Shown piece after piece: positions 7,056 to 14,680 of a DNA stretch of 64,000 nucleotides (positions are counted from its first letter, which is position 1; every line of letters starts with the position of its first letter). Below the pieces are notes generated by a model. The model saw nothing but the letters and a program-made list of their open reading frames with translations, did not search any database and had not been told where the DNA came from. Both the position numbers and the translations under genes were made by a program. This DNA comes from an uncultured Ruminococcus sp. (GTDB lineage: Bacteria > Bacillota > Clostridia > Oscillospirales > Ruminococcaceae): the NCBI GenBank assembly GCA_949291125.1, contig CASEUJ010000016.1, positions 1 through 64,000 on the forward strand. Reading direction: 5' to 3'.

Positions 7056-8051
7056 TCAAAACTCCTTTTCGATGGGTTTCGGGGGGGATTGAATCTGTAG
7101 TTCCCCTTGCGTGGGATAAGAGGGAATTGCACCGTAATGCTGGACACTGTAGGCACAGAATGCGTTGGAAAAATCCAGACATTCCTTGAGCGTGGATTCA
7201 TGCATCGAATCAAGCGTTTTTGCTGTCACGCCGTATGCGTACAGCTTCCATAAAAACGAGCCGATAAATCCGTCTCCTGCCCCAGTAGTATCCTTGACAC
7301 TGACGCTGTCTGCCGGACTGAATACAGAGTTGCTCTTGGTAAATGCATATGCGCCGCCGCTACCACAGGTATACAGAACAAGCTTGACATTGTGCGTAAA
7401 CAGATTTGGCAGTGCGCTTTCAATGTTCTTTTTGTCGGTGAGGAAGAACAGTTCTTCGTCAGAGATTTTCAGGATATCAGAGAGCGGGATGAAGTCCCAG
7501 ACAGTCTTTTTCAGGCTACCCGGATCATCCCAGAGCTGAAAGCGCAGATTCGGGTCAAAGCTGACAAGTTTTTGCTTTTGTCGTGCGATCTCGATTGCCT
7601 TCCGATGGGCTTCTTTCATTGGGAAGTTCCCCAGCGAAACGCTGCAGAAATGAAGTGCAAACATATCGTCGAACCAATTATCCTCGATCTGTTCCGCAGA
7701 AAACAGCATATCTGCCGATGGATTGCGGTAGAACGAGAAGGTACGGTTGCCGTCTTTCGCCAAGCTGACAAAGGCGAGCGCAGTGTTTGCGCGATCGGTA
7801 GTGCTGATGCACGAGGTATCAATGCCGTATTCATCTAGTTCCCGTAGGATCTTTACACCAAAGGGATCTGTACCCAATTGCGTGATCAGCCGGGATGTTC
7901 CACCGAGTCTTGAAAATGCACCGCAGACATTTGCCGGTGCGCCACCAAGTTTCGGAGAAAAGCCCGTTACCTCATAAAATTCACATCCCGTTTTGTTGGG
8001 GATAAAATCGATCAGCGCTTCACCGATCGCCACAAGCCTGTTATTCGCCAA
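7056..8051 (-). CDS. scrK: Fructokinase (PfkB family)
   Basis: A 331-residue cytosolic sugar kinase that phosphorylates the fructose released from sucrose-6-phosphate. It shows the PfkB N-terminal signature (GEALIDFIP, KLGGAPANVCGAFSRLGG) and the C-terminal catalytic motif DTTGAGDGFIGSFLW with its Asp base. The start overlaps the end of scrB by 11 bp. Its place between the hydrolase and HPr in the sucrose operon makes fructose the likely substrate; other PfkB substrates such as ketodeoxygluconate are less likely. Confidence 0.92.
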   Translation of the reverse strand: MANNRLVAIGEALIDFIPNKTGCEFYEVTGFSPKLGGAPANVCGAFSRLGGTSRLITQLGTDPFGVKILRELDEYGIDTSCISTTDRANTALAFVSLAKDGNRTFSFYRNPSADMLFSAEQIEDNWFDDMFALHFCSVSLGNFPMKEAHRKAIEIARQKQKLVSFDPNLRFQLWDDPGSLKKTVWDFIPLSDILKISDEELFFLTDKKNIESALPNLFTHNVKLVLYTCGSGGAYAFTKSNSVFSPADSVSVKDTTGAGDGFIGSFLWKLYAYGVTAKTLDSMHESTLKECLDFSNAFCAYSVQHYGAIPSYPTQGELQIQSPPKPIEKEF

Positions 8052-9393
8052 GTTGATTCAGCTCCATTTCTTTCAGCGGATAGATAGTCGGCGTAATGCC
8101 ATTAGCCTGCACCTGCACTTCCGGCGACTTTGGATAAAAACGCGTACTCATCACAACTCTGCCGCCATTAAGGTAAATCTCCAAGCTTGAACGGTCGGCG
8201 ATGATCCGGACATCCCGGCAAGATCCTACTACGGCATTTCGGACATCGCGTCCGCCGCCGATGGTTGAATCCGTGAAAGTCAGTGTCAGCCTATCATTAT
8301 TATAACCGATTTTGACATTTTCGTCAAGTACTATCGTGAAATTCCCGGGGGTTTTTGTGCAAATTTCAAAGGGAAGTGTCAGATTTTTTGGCGTATCTTC
8401 TGAAAGCGTCAAGGGCGATTGTCGTAATTCGGCTAATTCTTTTATCGGATTTTGTAAAAGTACACCATCTTCTGCGACGGTGATTTCTCTCGGCAGGGTC
8501 AGACAATGCTGCCACCCCAGTTCTGTTGTGGGATTCTGATAGGGGATATCGCCGATCCCCATCCAACCGATTAGGATGCGTCTGCCGTCCGGCGCTTGAA
8601 ATGTCTGCGGTGCATAGAAATCAAAGCCATAGTCCCATTCCCGGAAGTCATGGAGCGTGTCGCCGTCCATCTGGAAATAGCCAGAGCTGTAGACATTCTG
8701 GTGTGTATCTGTACCATGCTCCAGCCCTTGCGGCGAAACACTGAGATATACTTTTCCATTGATCTCAAAGTGATCCGGACATTCCCACATATAGCCGAAG
8801 TTTGGGATGGAAAGCGTCTTGACATAGTCCCAGTGTGTTAAATCGTCTGAACGATAAAATATTACACAGCCGGTGTCATCCAGTTTGCGTGCGCCGAGCA
8901 CCATATAGTATGTGCCGTTTTCTTCCCACAATTTCGGGTCGCGTACATGACAGGAACAAAATGCCGGGTAGTCCTTGTTGCGCAGCAGCACTTGCTTTTC
9001 AGAAAAATGCCTGCCGTCCTTGCTGGAAACACGGATCACATTTGCGCCGCGGCCGCTTGTAATATAGTCATGATTGCCGGGCTCTTTGACATTACCGGTG
9101 TAAAATAGTTCCATCGTATCATTAACGATAATCGCGCTTCCGGAGTAAACGCCGTCTTTGTCTTCCGGCGTATCCGGAAAGAGCTCTGTTCCGACGAAGT
9201 CCCATGTGAGAAAATCGCGGGTGACGTAGTGCCCCCAGCATTTTCTGCCGTCGCCATCTGCGCTGTCGGGGGAGTATTGGAAAAAAACATGATAGAGTCC
9301 ATGGAAATAGCATAGTCCATTGGGGTCATTGAGCCAACCCTGTGGTGGCTCTAAGTGTAATACCTGTCGCCATTGTTTGTGCATATGCTTCAC
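8041..9393 (-). CDS. scrB: Sucrose-6-phosphate hydrolase (GH32)
   Basis: A 450-residue intracellular beta-fructofuranosidase with no signal peptide. The five-bladed propeller carries the GH32 nucleophile motif WLNDPNG, the stabilising HVRDPKLW and the acid/base Glu in WECPDHFE. A C-terminal beta-sandwich (about 310-450) includes DRSSLEIYLNGG. It splits the sucrose-6-phosphate delivered by the EIIBCA protein into glucose-6-phosphate and fructose. The start ATG overlaps the scrA stop region by 4 bp (ATGA), showing tight coupling. Confidence 0.95.
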   Translation of the reverse strand: MKHMHKQWRQVLHLEPPQGWLNDPNGLCYFHGLYHVFFQYSPDSADGDGRKCWGHYVTRDFLTWDFVGTELFPDTPEDKDGVYSGSAIIVNDTMELFYTGNVKEPGNHDYITSGRGANVIRVSSKDGRHFSEKQVLLRNKDYPAFCSCHVRDPKLWEENGTYYMVLGARKLDDTGCVIFYRSDDLTHWDYVKTLSIPNFGYMWECPDHFEINGKVYLSVSPQGLEHGTDTHQNVYSSGYFQMDGDTLHDFREWDYGFDFYAPQTFQAPDGRRILIGWMGIGDIPYQNPTTELGWQHCLTLPREITVAEDGVLLQNPIKELAELRQSPLTLSEDTPKNLTLPFEICTKTPGNFTIVLDENVKIGYNNDRLTLTFTDSTIGGGRDVRNAVVGSCRDVRIIADRSSLEIYLNGGRVVMSTRFYPKSPEVQVQANGITPTIYPLKEMELNQLGE

Positions 9394-11282
9394 GCCCTTT
9401 CAATGGTGAGGATTGGATCGAGTGCATTTACGGTACCGCTGGCCGTCATGTTGACTGCAGCAAAATCATCTGTATTTGTTACGATTATTGGTGTGATCGT
9501 CGGATAACCCTTTGCAGCGATTTGTTCTTTGTCGAATGTGATCAGAGTTTGACCGCGTGTCACTTTGTCGCCTTCGCTAACATGTGCGGTATAGCATTCA
9601 CCATTTAGTTCCACGGTGTTGATACCGATGTGGATAAGCAGTTCTACGCCGTTGTCCAGCATCAGACCAATTGCATGGTGGGTGTCAAAGAGTGTAGTGA
9701 CTTTTGCATTTGCCGGTGCTACAACTTTGCCTTCTTTCGGCTCAATGGCAATACCTTGTCCGAGGACTCCCTCTGCAAAGGTGGGATCGGGGACATCTTT
9801 CAGTGCGATTGCAGTACCGCTGAGCGGTGCGCAGATCTCGTTCGCCTTAGTTTCAATTGCAGATGCTGCTGTGTTGCCGGATGTTTCTGCCGGAGCAGAT
9901 GTCGCACTTGCAGGTGTTTCTTCCTTGATTCCCATGAACCACGAGATCACAAATGCCACAACCGCAGCTACGATAAATGTTAACAGATAGCCAACAAAGC
10001 TGTCAATGGTGATCAGGAAGCCGAAGATACCAGTAACGCCGTTTGCCGTTGCGTATACATTCATCAGTGAAGCCACAGCTGCGCCGCATGCACCGCCAAT
10101 CATGCCAGCCACAAAGGGACGCATAAAGCGGACATTGACACCGAAGATTGCCGGTTCTGTAATTCCCATGAATGCCGAAAGGGAAGCCGGAAGAGCCATG
10201 GACTTGATTTTCTTGTTCTTTGTCTTTAATGCGACCGCCAGAGCAGCAGCACCCTGCGCCACATTTGCTGCGGTTGCGATCGGCATCCAGGTGTTCATTC
10301 CGTTATCAGCAAGCATCATCATTTCGATGGCGTTGTACATATGGTGTACACCAGCTACGACAGTCGGTGCATAGACGCCGCCCATGAGGAATGCGCCGAT
10401 GCCGAACGGGATCGAGATCAGCCACTGTGCACCGGTGAGTACCCACGATTCAACCTGTGCAAAGATTGGACCGATGATCGTCATGGTCAAGAATCCGGTC
10501 ACAAGTACGGAAACAAGCGGTGTAACGAATAAGTCAAAGGTTTCGGGGACTTTCTTGTGCAGCCAGTTTTCCAGCTTACTCATGATAAAGACGGCGATGA
10601 TAACCGGGATGACGTGCCCTTGATAGCCGACATTGGAAATATCCCAGAGTCCGAACCATGACCAGAGTGTGGTCGTTTCTGCGCCGCTTGCGACGCTCCA
10701 TGCGTTGACAAGATCCGGATGGATCATGATCATGCCAATGACTGCACCCAGGAAGATGTTGCCCTTAAAGATGCGGGCAGCACTGATGGCAATGAGGATC
10801 GGCAGGAAGGTAAGGGCGGTGTTGGAGAAGATGTTGAGCAGCGTATAAAGGTTGGAGTCCGCCATCGCCGGGAATACGCGCGACAGACCGCCGAGCAGGC
10901 CGTTTAATAGGCCGGTGGCAACGATCGCCGGAATGATCGGTACAAAAATATCGCCTAATGTCTTGATGCCGCGCTTATACCACGGTGCTTTTGATGCCGC
11001 GGCCTGCTTGACATCGTCTTTGGAGGCTGCTTCTGCTCCCGACAGTGCGATAAATTCGTCATAGACTTTATTGACTGTACCGGTGCCGATGATGATTTGA
11101 AGCTGTCCAGCGGCTTCAAATACGCCCTTGACGCCATCTACGTTTTCCAGTTCAGATTTTTTGGTCTTGGTATTATCTGCAATGACAAGCCGCAGACGCG
11201 TTGCACAGTGTGCCGCACTAATTAGATTTTCTTTTCCGCCGATGAATTGGAGAATCTCAGATGCGGTTTTTCTGTAATCCAT
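9390..11282 (-). CDS. scrA: PTS sucrose-specific EIIBCA transporter
   Basis: A 630-residue fused permease. Domain IIB comes first, with phosphocysteine 26 in SAAHCATRL. Domain IIC (about 95-450) has around ten membrane helices and motifs such as GITEPAIFGVN. A glucose-type IIA domain ends the protein (about 475-630), with the active His in LLIHIGINTV. It imports sucrose while phosphorylating it. I chose the ATG at 11280-11282 because AGAGG lies upstream and the IIB fold begins there; an upstream ATG (11324) adds 14 residues but overlaps the regulatory region. Fused BCA order is typical of Firmicute sucrose or beta-glucoside systems; the hydrolase next door favours sucrose. Confidence 0.93.
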   Translation of the reverse strand: MDYRKTASEILQFIGGKENLISAAHCATRLRLVIADNTKTKKSELENVDGVKGVFEAAGQLQIIIGTGTVNKVYDEFIALSGAEAASKDDVKQAAASKAPWYKRGIKTLGDIFVPIIPAIVATGLLNGLLGGLSRVFPAMADSNLYTLLNIFSNTALTFLPILIAISAARIFKGNIFLGAVIGMIMIHPDLVNAWSVASGAETTTLWSWFGLWDISNVGYQGHVIPVIIAVFIMSKLENWLHKKVPETFDLFVTPLVSVLVTGFLTMTIIGPIFAQVESWVLTGAQWLISIPFGIGAFLMGGVYAPTVVAGVHHMYNAIEMMMLADNGMNTWMPIATAANVAQGAAALAVALKTKNKKIKSMALPASLSAFMGITEPAIFGVNVRFMRPFVAGMIGGACGAAVASLMNVYATANGVTGIFGFLITIDSFVGYLLTFIVAAVVAFVISWFMGIKEETPASATSAPAETSGNTAASAIETKANEICAPLSGTAIALKDVPDPTFAEGVLGQGIAIEPKEGKVVAPANAKVTTLFDTHHAIGLMLDNGVELLIHIGINTVELNGECYTAHVSEGDKVTRGQTLITFDKEQIAAKGYPTITPIIVTNTDDFAAVNMTASGTVNALDPILTIERA

Positions 11283-11331
11283 ATGATCAACCTCTTTCTG
11301 TGTTAGATTTTTGCTATGTTTCATACAAGAT

Positions 11332-11347
11332 ATGAAATCGATTTCAT
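11332..11347. promoter_or_regulatory. LacI-type operator in front of scrA
   Basis: ATGAAATCGATTTCAT is a perfect 16-bp palindrome with a central CG, as in LacI/GalR operators. It lies 12 bp downstream of the scrA -10, so bound repressor would block initiation or elongation. Similar TGAAAC half-sites surround it. Confidence 0.8.
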
Positions 11348-11358
11348 TTGATGTAAAT

Positions 11359-11387
11359 ATTATACTGCATTCGGTTTCATTTGTCTA
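11359..11387 (-). promoter_or_regulatory. Promoter of the scrA-scrB-scrK-ptsH operon
   Basis: On the minus strand: TAGACA (11387-11382), 17-bp spacer, TATAAT (11364-11359). Confidence 0.7.
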
Positions 11388-11438
11388 TTGACATTCTTCA
11401 TTAAATTTCAGAGGCAAAATCGTATGTTTCATACAGTT

Positions 11439-12440
11439 TCATATTTTTGCTTCTTCCAACATTGTGGAAGCCCGTTCAATGATTTCATAATCCAGCTGTA
11501 AGATTCGCGGCACGCTGTCGTGATTGTGAATCGCGGATAACAGCATCCGAGCTGCTTCAATGCCGGAGGTCTTATAGTGCAGGTGTGCAGAAGTGATCGG
11601 GATGGCAGTAATTTTCCCCAATTTAGAATCACCAATAGCGCTGATCATGACATCTTGTGGAATGCGGATTTTGTTTTCTCTGCAATATAACATGACGCCG
11701 GCGGCAATGGTGTCGGTTGCACAGAAGACGAAATCTGGATGCGTTTTATCGGATAAAATGCGTTTTGCCTGGCGATAACCGGATTCGGTCGTGAATTCTG
11801 AGATTGCCGAAAATCGCTTGTCTAGTGATAGACCAGCTTCTGCAAGAGCTGTTAAAAATCCCTGATAGCGTTCTTCTCCAGCAGCTTTATCTTCCAGCGT
11901 AACGCCGATATAACCGGGGATCTTTCCTCCGCGTGCAATCATCCGTTTTGTCAGGGCGTACGCAGCGCCTCTGTCGTCGTGGCAGACACAGTTGAACCCT
12001 TGGTAGGATTGCCCGACGATCACCACAGGAATGCGCATTTTGTTGAGGATCGTCCGGTGTTGTTTGGTGAAGATGGAGGCGATAAAGATCACGCCATCTA
12101 CGCGGTTTTTTCGGAACAGATCCAGATATTCGATCTCTTTGTGATAATTATTTGCCGTATTGACGAGCAGTAGTTCATAGCCGTCTTCGGTCAATACCTG
12201 GCTGATGCCTTCGGTCACTCTAGCGCAACTTTCGCTGGAGAGCTTCGGTAGAATGACGCCGACCAATTTCGTCACGCGTGTACGGATATTCTGTGCAGAA
12301 ATGCTGGGTGAATATCCGGTTTTCTGAATGGCATCTTCAATCTGTTTGCGTTTTTCTTCGCTGAGGTATCCGTCATTGAAATATCGGCTCACGGCAGACT
12401 TTGAAACACCGGCGATTTTTGCGAATTCAGAAATATTCAT
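11439..12440 (-). CDS. scrR: LacI-family sucrose operon repressor
   Basis: A 333-residue repressor. The N-terminal helix-turn-helix and hinge are clear (NISEFAKIAGVSKSAVSRYF, then GYSPSISAQNIRT), followed by a periplasmic-binding-protein-like effector domain from about residue 60. The start is preceded by CAGGGAG. The sucrose genes follow on the same strand and palindromic operators lie before both scrR (12460-12473) and scrA (11332-11347), so it very probably represses both. Effector unknown; fructose or a sugar phosphate is likely for ScrR proteins. Confidence 0.92.
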   Translation of the reverse strand: MNISEFAKIAGVSKSAVSRYFNDGYLSEEKRKQIEDAIQKTGYSPSISAQNIRTRVTKLVGVILPKLSSESCARVTEGISQVLTEDGYELLLVNTANNYHKEIEYLDLFRKNRVDGVIFIASIFTKQHRTILNKMRIPVVIVGQSYQGFNCVCHDDRGAAYALTKRMIARGGKIPGYIGVTLEDKAAGEERYQGFLTALAEAGLSLDKRFSAISEFTTESGYRQAKRILSDKTHPDFVFCATDTIAAGVMLYCRENKIRIPQDVMISAIGDSKLGKITAIPITSAHLHYKTSGIEAARMLLSAIHNHDSVPRILQLDYEIIERASTMLEEAKI

Positions 12441-12459
12441 ATTGAATCACTCCCTGAAC

Positions 12460-12473
12460 TGATATCGATATCA
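12460..12473. promoter_or_regulatory. Probable autoregulatory LacI-type operator of scrR
   Basis: TGATATCGATATCA is a perfect 14-bp palindrome with the same ATCGAT centre as the scrA operator, 20 bp upstream of the scrR start. Confidence 0.6.
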
Positions 12474-12506
12474 TATATTATATCATATTTTTTCAGAAAA
12501 ATCAAG

Positions 12507-12540
12507 ATGAGAATTTCATATCATATTATGAAATTCTCAT
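12507..12540. repeat. 14-bp inverted repeat between divergent genes
   Basis: ATGAGAATTTCATA (12507-12520) and TATGAAATTCTCAT (12527-12540) are exact inverted repeats with a 6-nt spacer. The arms share the TTTCAT element with the scr operators, so this may be another repressor site. No T-run follows on either strand. Confidence 0.6.
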
Positions 12541-12653
12541 ATCATGTTCGTGACAATATTGTGTTTCCTTGACATCTGTCCAGAATTTTGGTATTCTTAA
12601 TGTGGTTTTAAACGATTTTCGTCGAATCGATCAAATATTAGGAGGACATCATT

Positions 12654-13394
12654 TTGTTTTTGACACTTGCGTTTTTATTTTCTGTCGGCAGCATGTGTGG
12701 CTGGGGACTAGAGGTTCTGTTCCGCCGGTTTTTCTCGGCACATCATTGGGTGAATCCTGGCTTTCTTGTAGGACCTTATCTACCGTTGTATGGTTTCAGT
12801 CTTTGTGCGCTTTATTTGCTTGCTGGGCTTGAACAGTTGATCACGCTCGAACAGGAATGGCTGCGAAAACTGCTCTTGTTTTTACTCATGGCAATTGCCA
12901 TTACCATATTGGAGTATGTCGCAGGGTTGATTTTTATCCGCGGGATGAAGATCAAACTCTGGGATTATTCCGAACGCTGGGGGAATATCAACGGTATCAT
13001 CTGTCCGCTTTTTTCATTTTTTTGGATGGTATTGAGTGCACTCTATTACTTCCTGATCCATCCATCGATCTTATCGGCGCTGTCATGGCTCTCAGAAAAT
13101 CTTGCGTTTTCATTTGTTATCGGATTTTTTTATGGTGTTTTTTTGTTGGACGTGGCATATTCGACTCAGCTGATGGTCAAGATTCGCGCATTTGCTGCGG
13201 AATCGGGGATTGTTGTGCGGCTGGAGGAATTGCGTGAAGATGTTCGTCATGCGTTTGAGAAACATTCTAAAAAGCGATTTTTCTTTCCGATGCGCGTTGG
13301 CGTACCGCTGCGTGAGTTGCTCGAAAAATATCTTACGCAGCATTATGAGAATAAAAAACAGTTTCACGATTTCCTTCACCGAAAGAAGGGTTGA
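12654..13394 (+). CDS. Multi-pass membrane protein, ABC_trans_CmpB (PF06541)-like
   Basis: A 246-residue integral membrane protein. The N-terminus (MCGWGLEVLFRRFF, then NPGFLVGPYLPLYGFS) and the segment FIRGMKIKLWDYSERWGNINGIICPLFS match the conserved blocks of the family named putative ABC transporter type IV, whose function is not known. About five to six helices span residues 1-175; the C-terminal 70 residues are basic and cytosolic. Translation most likely starts at TTG 12654, since AGGAGG (12640-12645) lies 8 bp before it and no ATG fits. It is the first gene after the scrR divergent region, and spoVM follows about 90 bp later. Confidence 0.75.
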   Translation: MFLTLAFLFSVGSMCGWGLEVLFRRFFSAHHWVNPGFLVGPYLPLYGFSLCALYLLAGLEQLITLEQEWLRKLLLFLLMAIAITILEYVAGLIFIRGMKIKLWDYSERWGNINGIICPLFSFFWMVLSALYYFLIHPSILSALSWLSENLAFSFVIGFFYGVFLLDVAYSTQLMVKIRAFAAESGIVVRLEELREDVRHAFEKHSKKRFFFPMRVGVPLRELLEKYLTQHYENKKQFHDFLHRKKG

Positions 13395-13482
13395 CTTTGG
13401 CTGAGTTCTGTTCTATTCGGTTTTGTCACAACTTCAGCTGAAACAGAATATACTGAGGGTGTAACAGAAAGGAGGATCCGAC

Positions 13483-13578
13483 ATGAAAATTGTTGTCGTT
13501 AAGAGCCCCCGGATCTTATCCGGATTATTTCGCGTGATCTTTAAGATCCATAAAGAAACACCGGAGAAAGAATGCTGA
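13483..13578 (+). CDS. spoVM: Stage V sporulation protein M (SpoVM)
   Basis: A 31-residue peptide, missed by length-limited gene callers. Its N-terminal part, MKIVVVKSPRILSGLFRVIF, fits Bacillus SpoVM (26 residues) position by position: the MKxxxxKxPxxLxGxxR pattern, a proline that breaks the helix, and an amphipathic helix. In Bacillus it is made in the mother cell, recognises the curved forespore membrane and anchors the SpoIVA coat base. AGGAGG lies 7 bp upstream and a terminator follows, so it is a monocistronic gene. Recognition rests on pattern and length, but context (spoIVFB-like gene just downstream) agrees. Confidence 0.85.
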   Translation: MKIVVVKSPRILSGLFRVIFKIHKETPEKEC

Positions 13579-13604
13579 CCAATCTGTGATCCATAGACCT
13601 TGTT

Positions 13605-13644
13605 ATACCTTTGTCCTACGATATCGGACAGAGGTATATTTTTT
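13605..13644 (+). terminator. Terminator after spoVM
   Basis: ATACCTTTGTCC (13605-13616) pairs with GGACAGAGGTAT (13626-13637, one G-U), followed by ATTTTTTT. Confidence 0.85.
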
Positions 13645-13735
13645 TGTACTGCAACATATGGTGGAACAAAGCAAATGAGCCGATGCGCAAATGGACGCGA
13701 TGCGGTACGCATATGTAGAAAGGAGTATGGTAAAA

Positions 13736-14017
13736 ATGCAGGAACATGATGCACAGGAGATTCTGAAACCAGACGAATCCGAACAAATTCACATTGTGAA
13801 AGGAACGGTACCGGAGAAAAGACAGCGTGCGGATGATATTGTCCTGACCCAGTGCATGCTGTGTGTGATTCTGGTACTGTTGTGCTTTGGGCTGCATTGG
13901 CTGAAGCCGGAGTGGCAGCAGATGTTGCTTTCCTCGTATATGGAGTATCGCGAAGCAGCACCGGTGGCGTGGCTGGACAAACTTCTGCAAGCGGTGCGGG
14001 ACTGGATGGCACAGTGA
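13736..14017 (+). CDS. Small single-pass membrane protein upstream of SpoIVFB-like protease
   Basis: A 93-residue protein: a charged, polar N-terminal half (1-38), one membrane helix (about 39-60, CMLCVILVLLCFGLHWL) and an amphipathic tail of about 35 residues facing outward. The ATG at 13736 has AAAGGAG at 10 bp; the earlier in-frame ATG at 13727 is too close to it. The stop overlaps the start of the next gene (GTGA), so the two are coupled. In Bacillus the SpoIVFB protease is preceded by its one-helix partner SpoIVFA; this protein has the same place and topology but lacks the M23-like domain. I do not recognise a family, so a SpoIVFA-like role is inference. Confidence 0.7.
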   Translation: MQEHDAQEILKPDESEQIHIVKGTVPEKRQRADDIVLTQCMLCVILVLLCFGLHWLKPEWQQMLLSSYMEYREAAPVAWLDKLLQAVRDWMAQ

Positions 14018-14601
14018 TATGTTTCCGATGGCGCGGGGTGGCTTTTTCTGTGGAATTCAGTTTTTTTCTGGTCGCGGCGCTTGCCGGGATTCTTGGTGGA
14101 ACGGTGTTCTTTTTTCGGCTTATGTTTGCGTGTCTACTGCATGAATGCGGTCATTTAGCGGTGATGGCACTGTTTCATCAGTCGGTACGCCGAGTGGCAG
14201 TCTGTGGACTTGGTATACTAATCTGTCCCGGTGAAAGTCTGTCGGCGTATGGAAAAGATCTGATTGTTTTGCTGTCTGGTCCGCTTGTTAATCTTCTCGT
14301 TGCTTTGGGCGCATGGTCGATCGGGGCATTCGAAATCTGCAGTATGCATCTGTCGTTGGGGCTATTCAATCTGCTGCCTTATCCACAGTTGGACGGCGGT
14401 GCGGCATTGTACGCGTGGCTGTGTGCAATGGGCTTCTCTCCACATGTTGCCGGGCGAATACAGACCGGGGCGGCATTTTTGTGCTCGCTGGCGCTTGTTT
14501 TTTTTCTGCTCTGGAATCATGTTGTACAGCTTTCGCTTTATTGCATGCTTTGTTATCTCACGCTCTGGATGCCCTTACAGGGGAGATTCCGGTGCAAATA
14601 A
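14014..14601 (+). CDS. M50 site-2 protease, SpoIVFB-like
   Basis: A 195-residue integral membrane zinc protease. The zinc motif HECGH (about residues 43-47) lies in the second helix and the third ligand in NLLPYPQLDGG, the arrangement of SpoIVFB-type (class III) site-2 proteases. Start assigned to GTG 14014, overlapping the upstream stop, because the family's N-terminal block (FRWRGVAFSVEFSFF) begins there; a longer in-frame reading from 13852 would be translated over the preceding gene and is unlikely. SpoIVFB cleaves pro-sigma-K in the mother cell. Here the substrate is unknown. Shorter than Bacillus SpoIVFB (288) because it lacks the C-terminal CBS domain. Confidence 0.85.
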   Translation: MICFRWRGVAFSVEFSFFLVAALAGILGGTVFFFRLMFACLLHECGHLAVMALFHQSVRRVAVCGLGILICPGESLSAYGKDLIVLLSGPLVNLLVALGAWSIGAFEICSMHLSLGLFNLLPYPQLDGGAALYAWLCAMGFSPHVAGRIQTGAAFLCSLALVFFLLWNHVVQLSLYCMLCYLTLWMPLQGRFRCK

Positions 14602-14650
14602 AAACAGCCTGCAATTTGGGCGGTTCATTTGGCGCTTGCAAGCTGTTTTT
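14600..14650. terminator. Bidirectional terminator
   Basis: AAAAACAGC (14600-14608) pairs with GCTGTTTTT (14642-14650), with a second pairing TGCAA/TTGCA inside. Lies between convergent genes. Confidence 0.75.
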
Positions 14651-14680
14651 ATTTCTATTATGATTTGATGAAATCCGTTA

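Noticed and set aside
9616-10623. Several long plus-strand openings opposite scrA
   Set aside because: They mirror the codon pattern of the transporter on the other strand, and have no ribosome sites or recognisable domains.
13852-14013. N-terminal extension of the M50 protease gene from ATG 13852
   Set aside because: These codons lie in a second frame inside the preceding small membrane protein gene, which has its own good RBS; the protease fold starts at GTG 14014.
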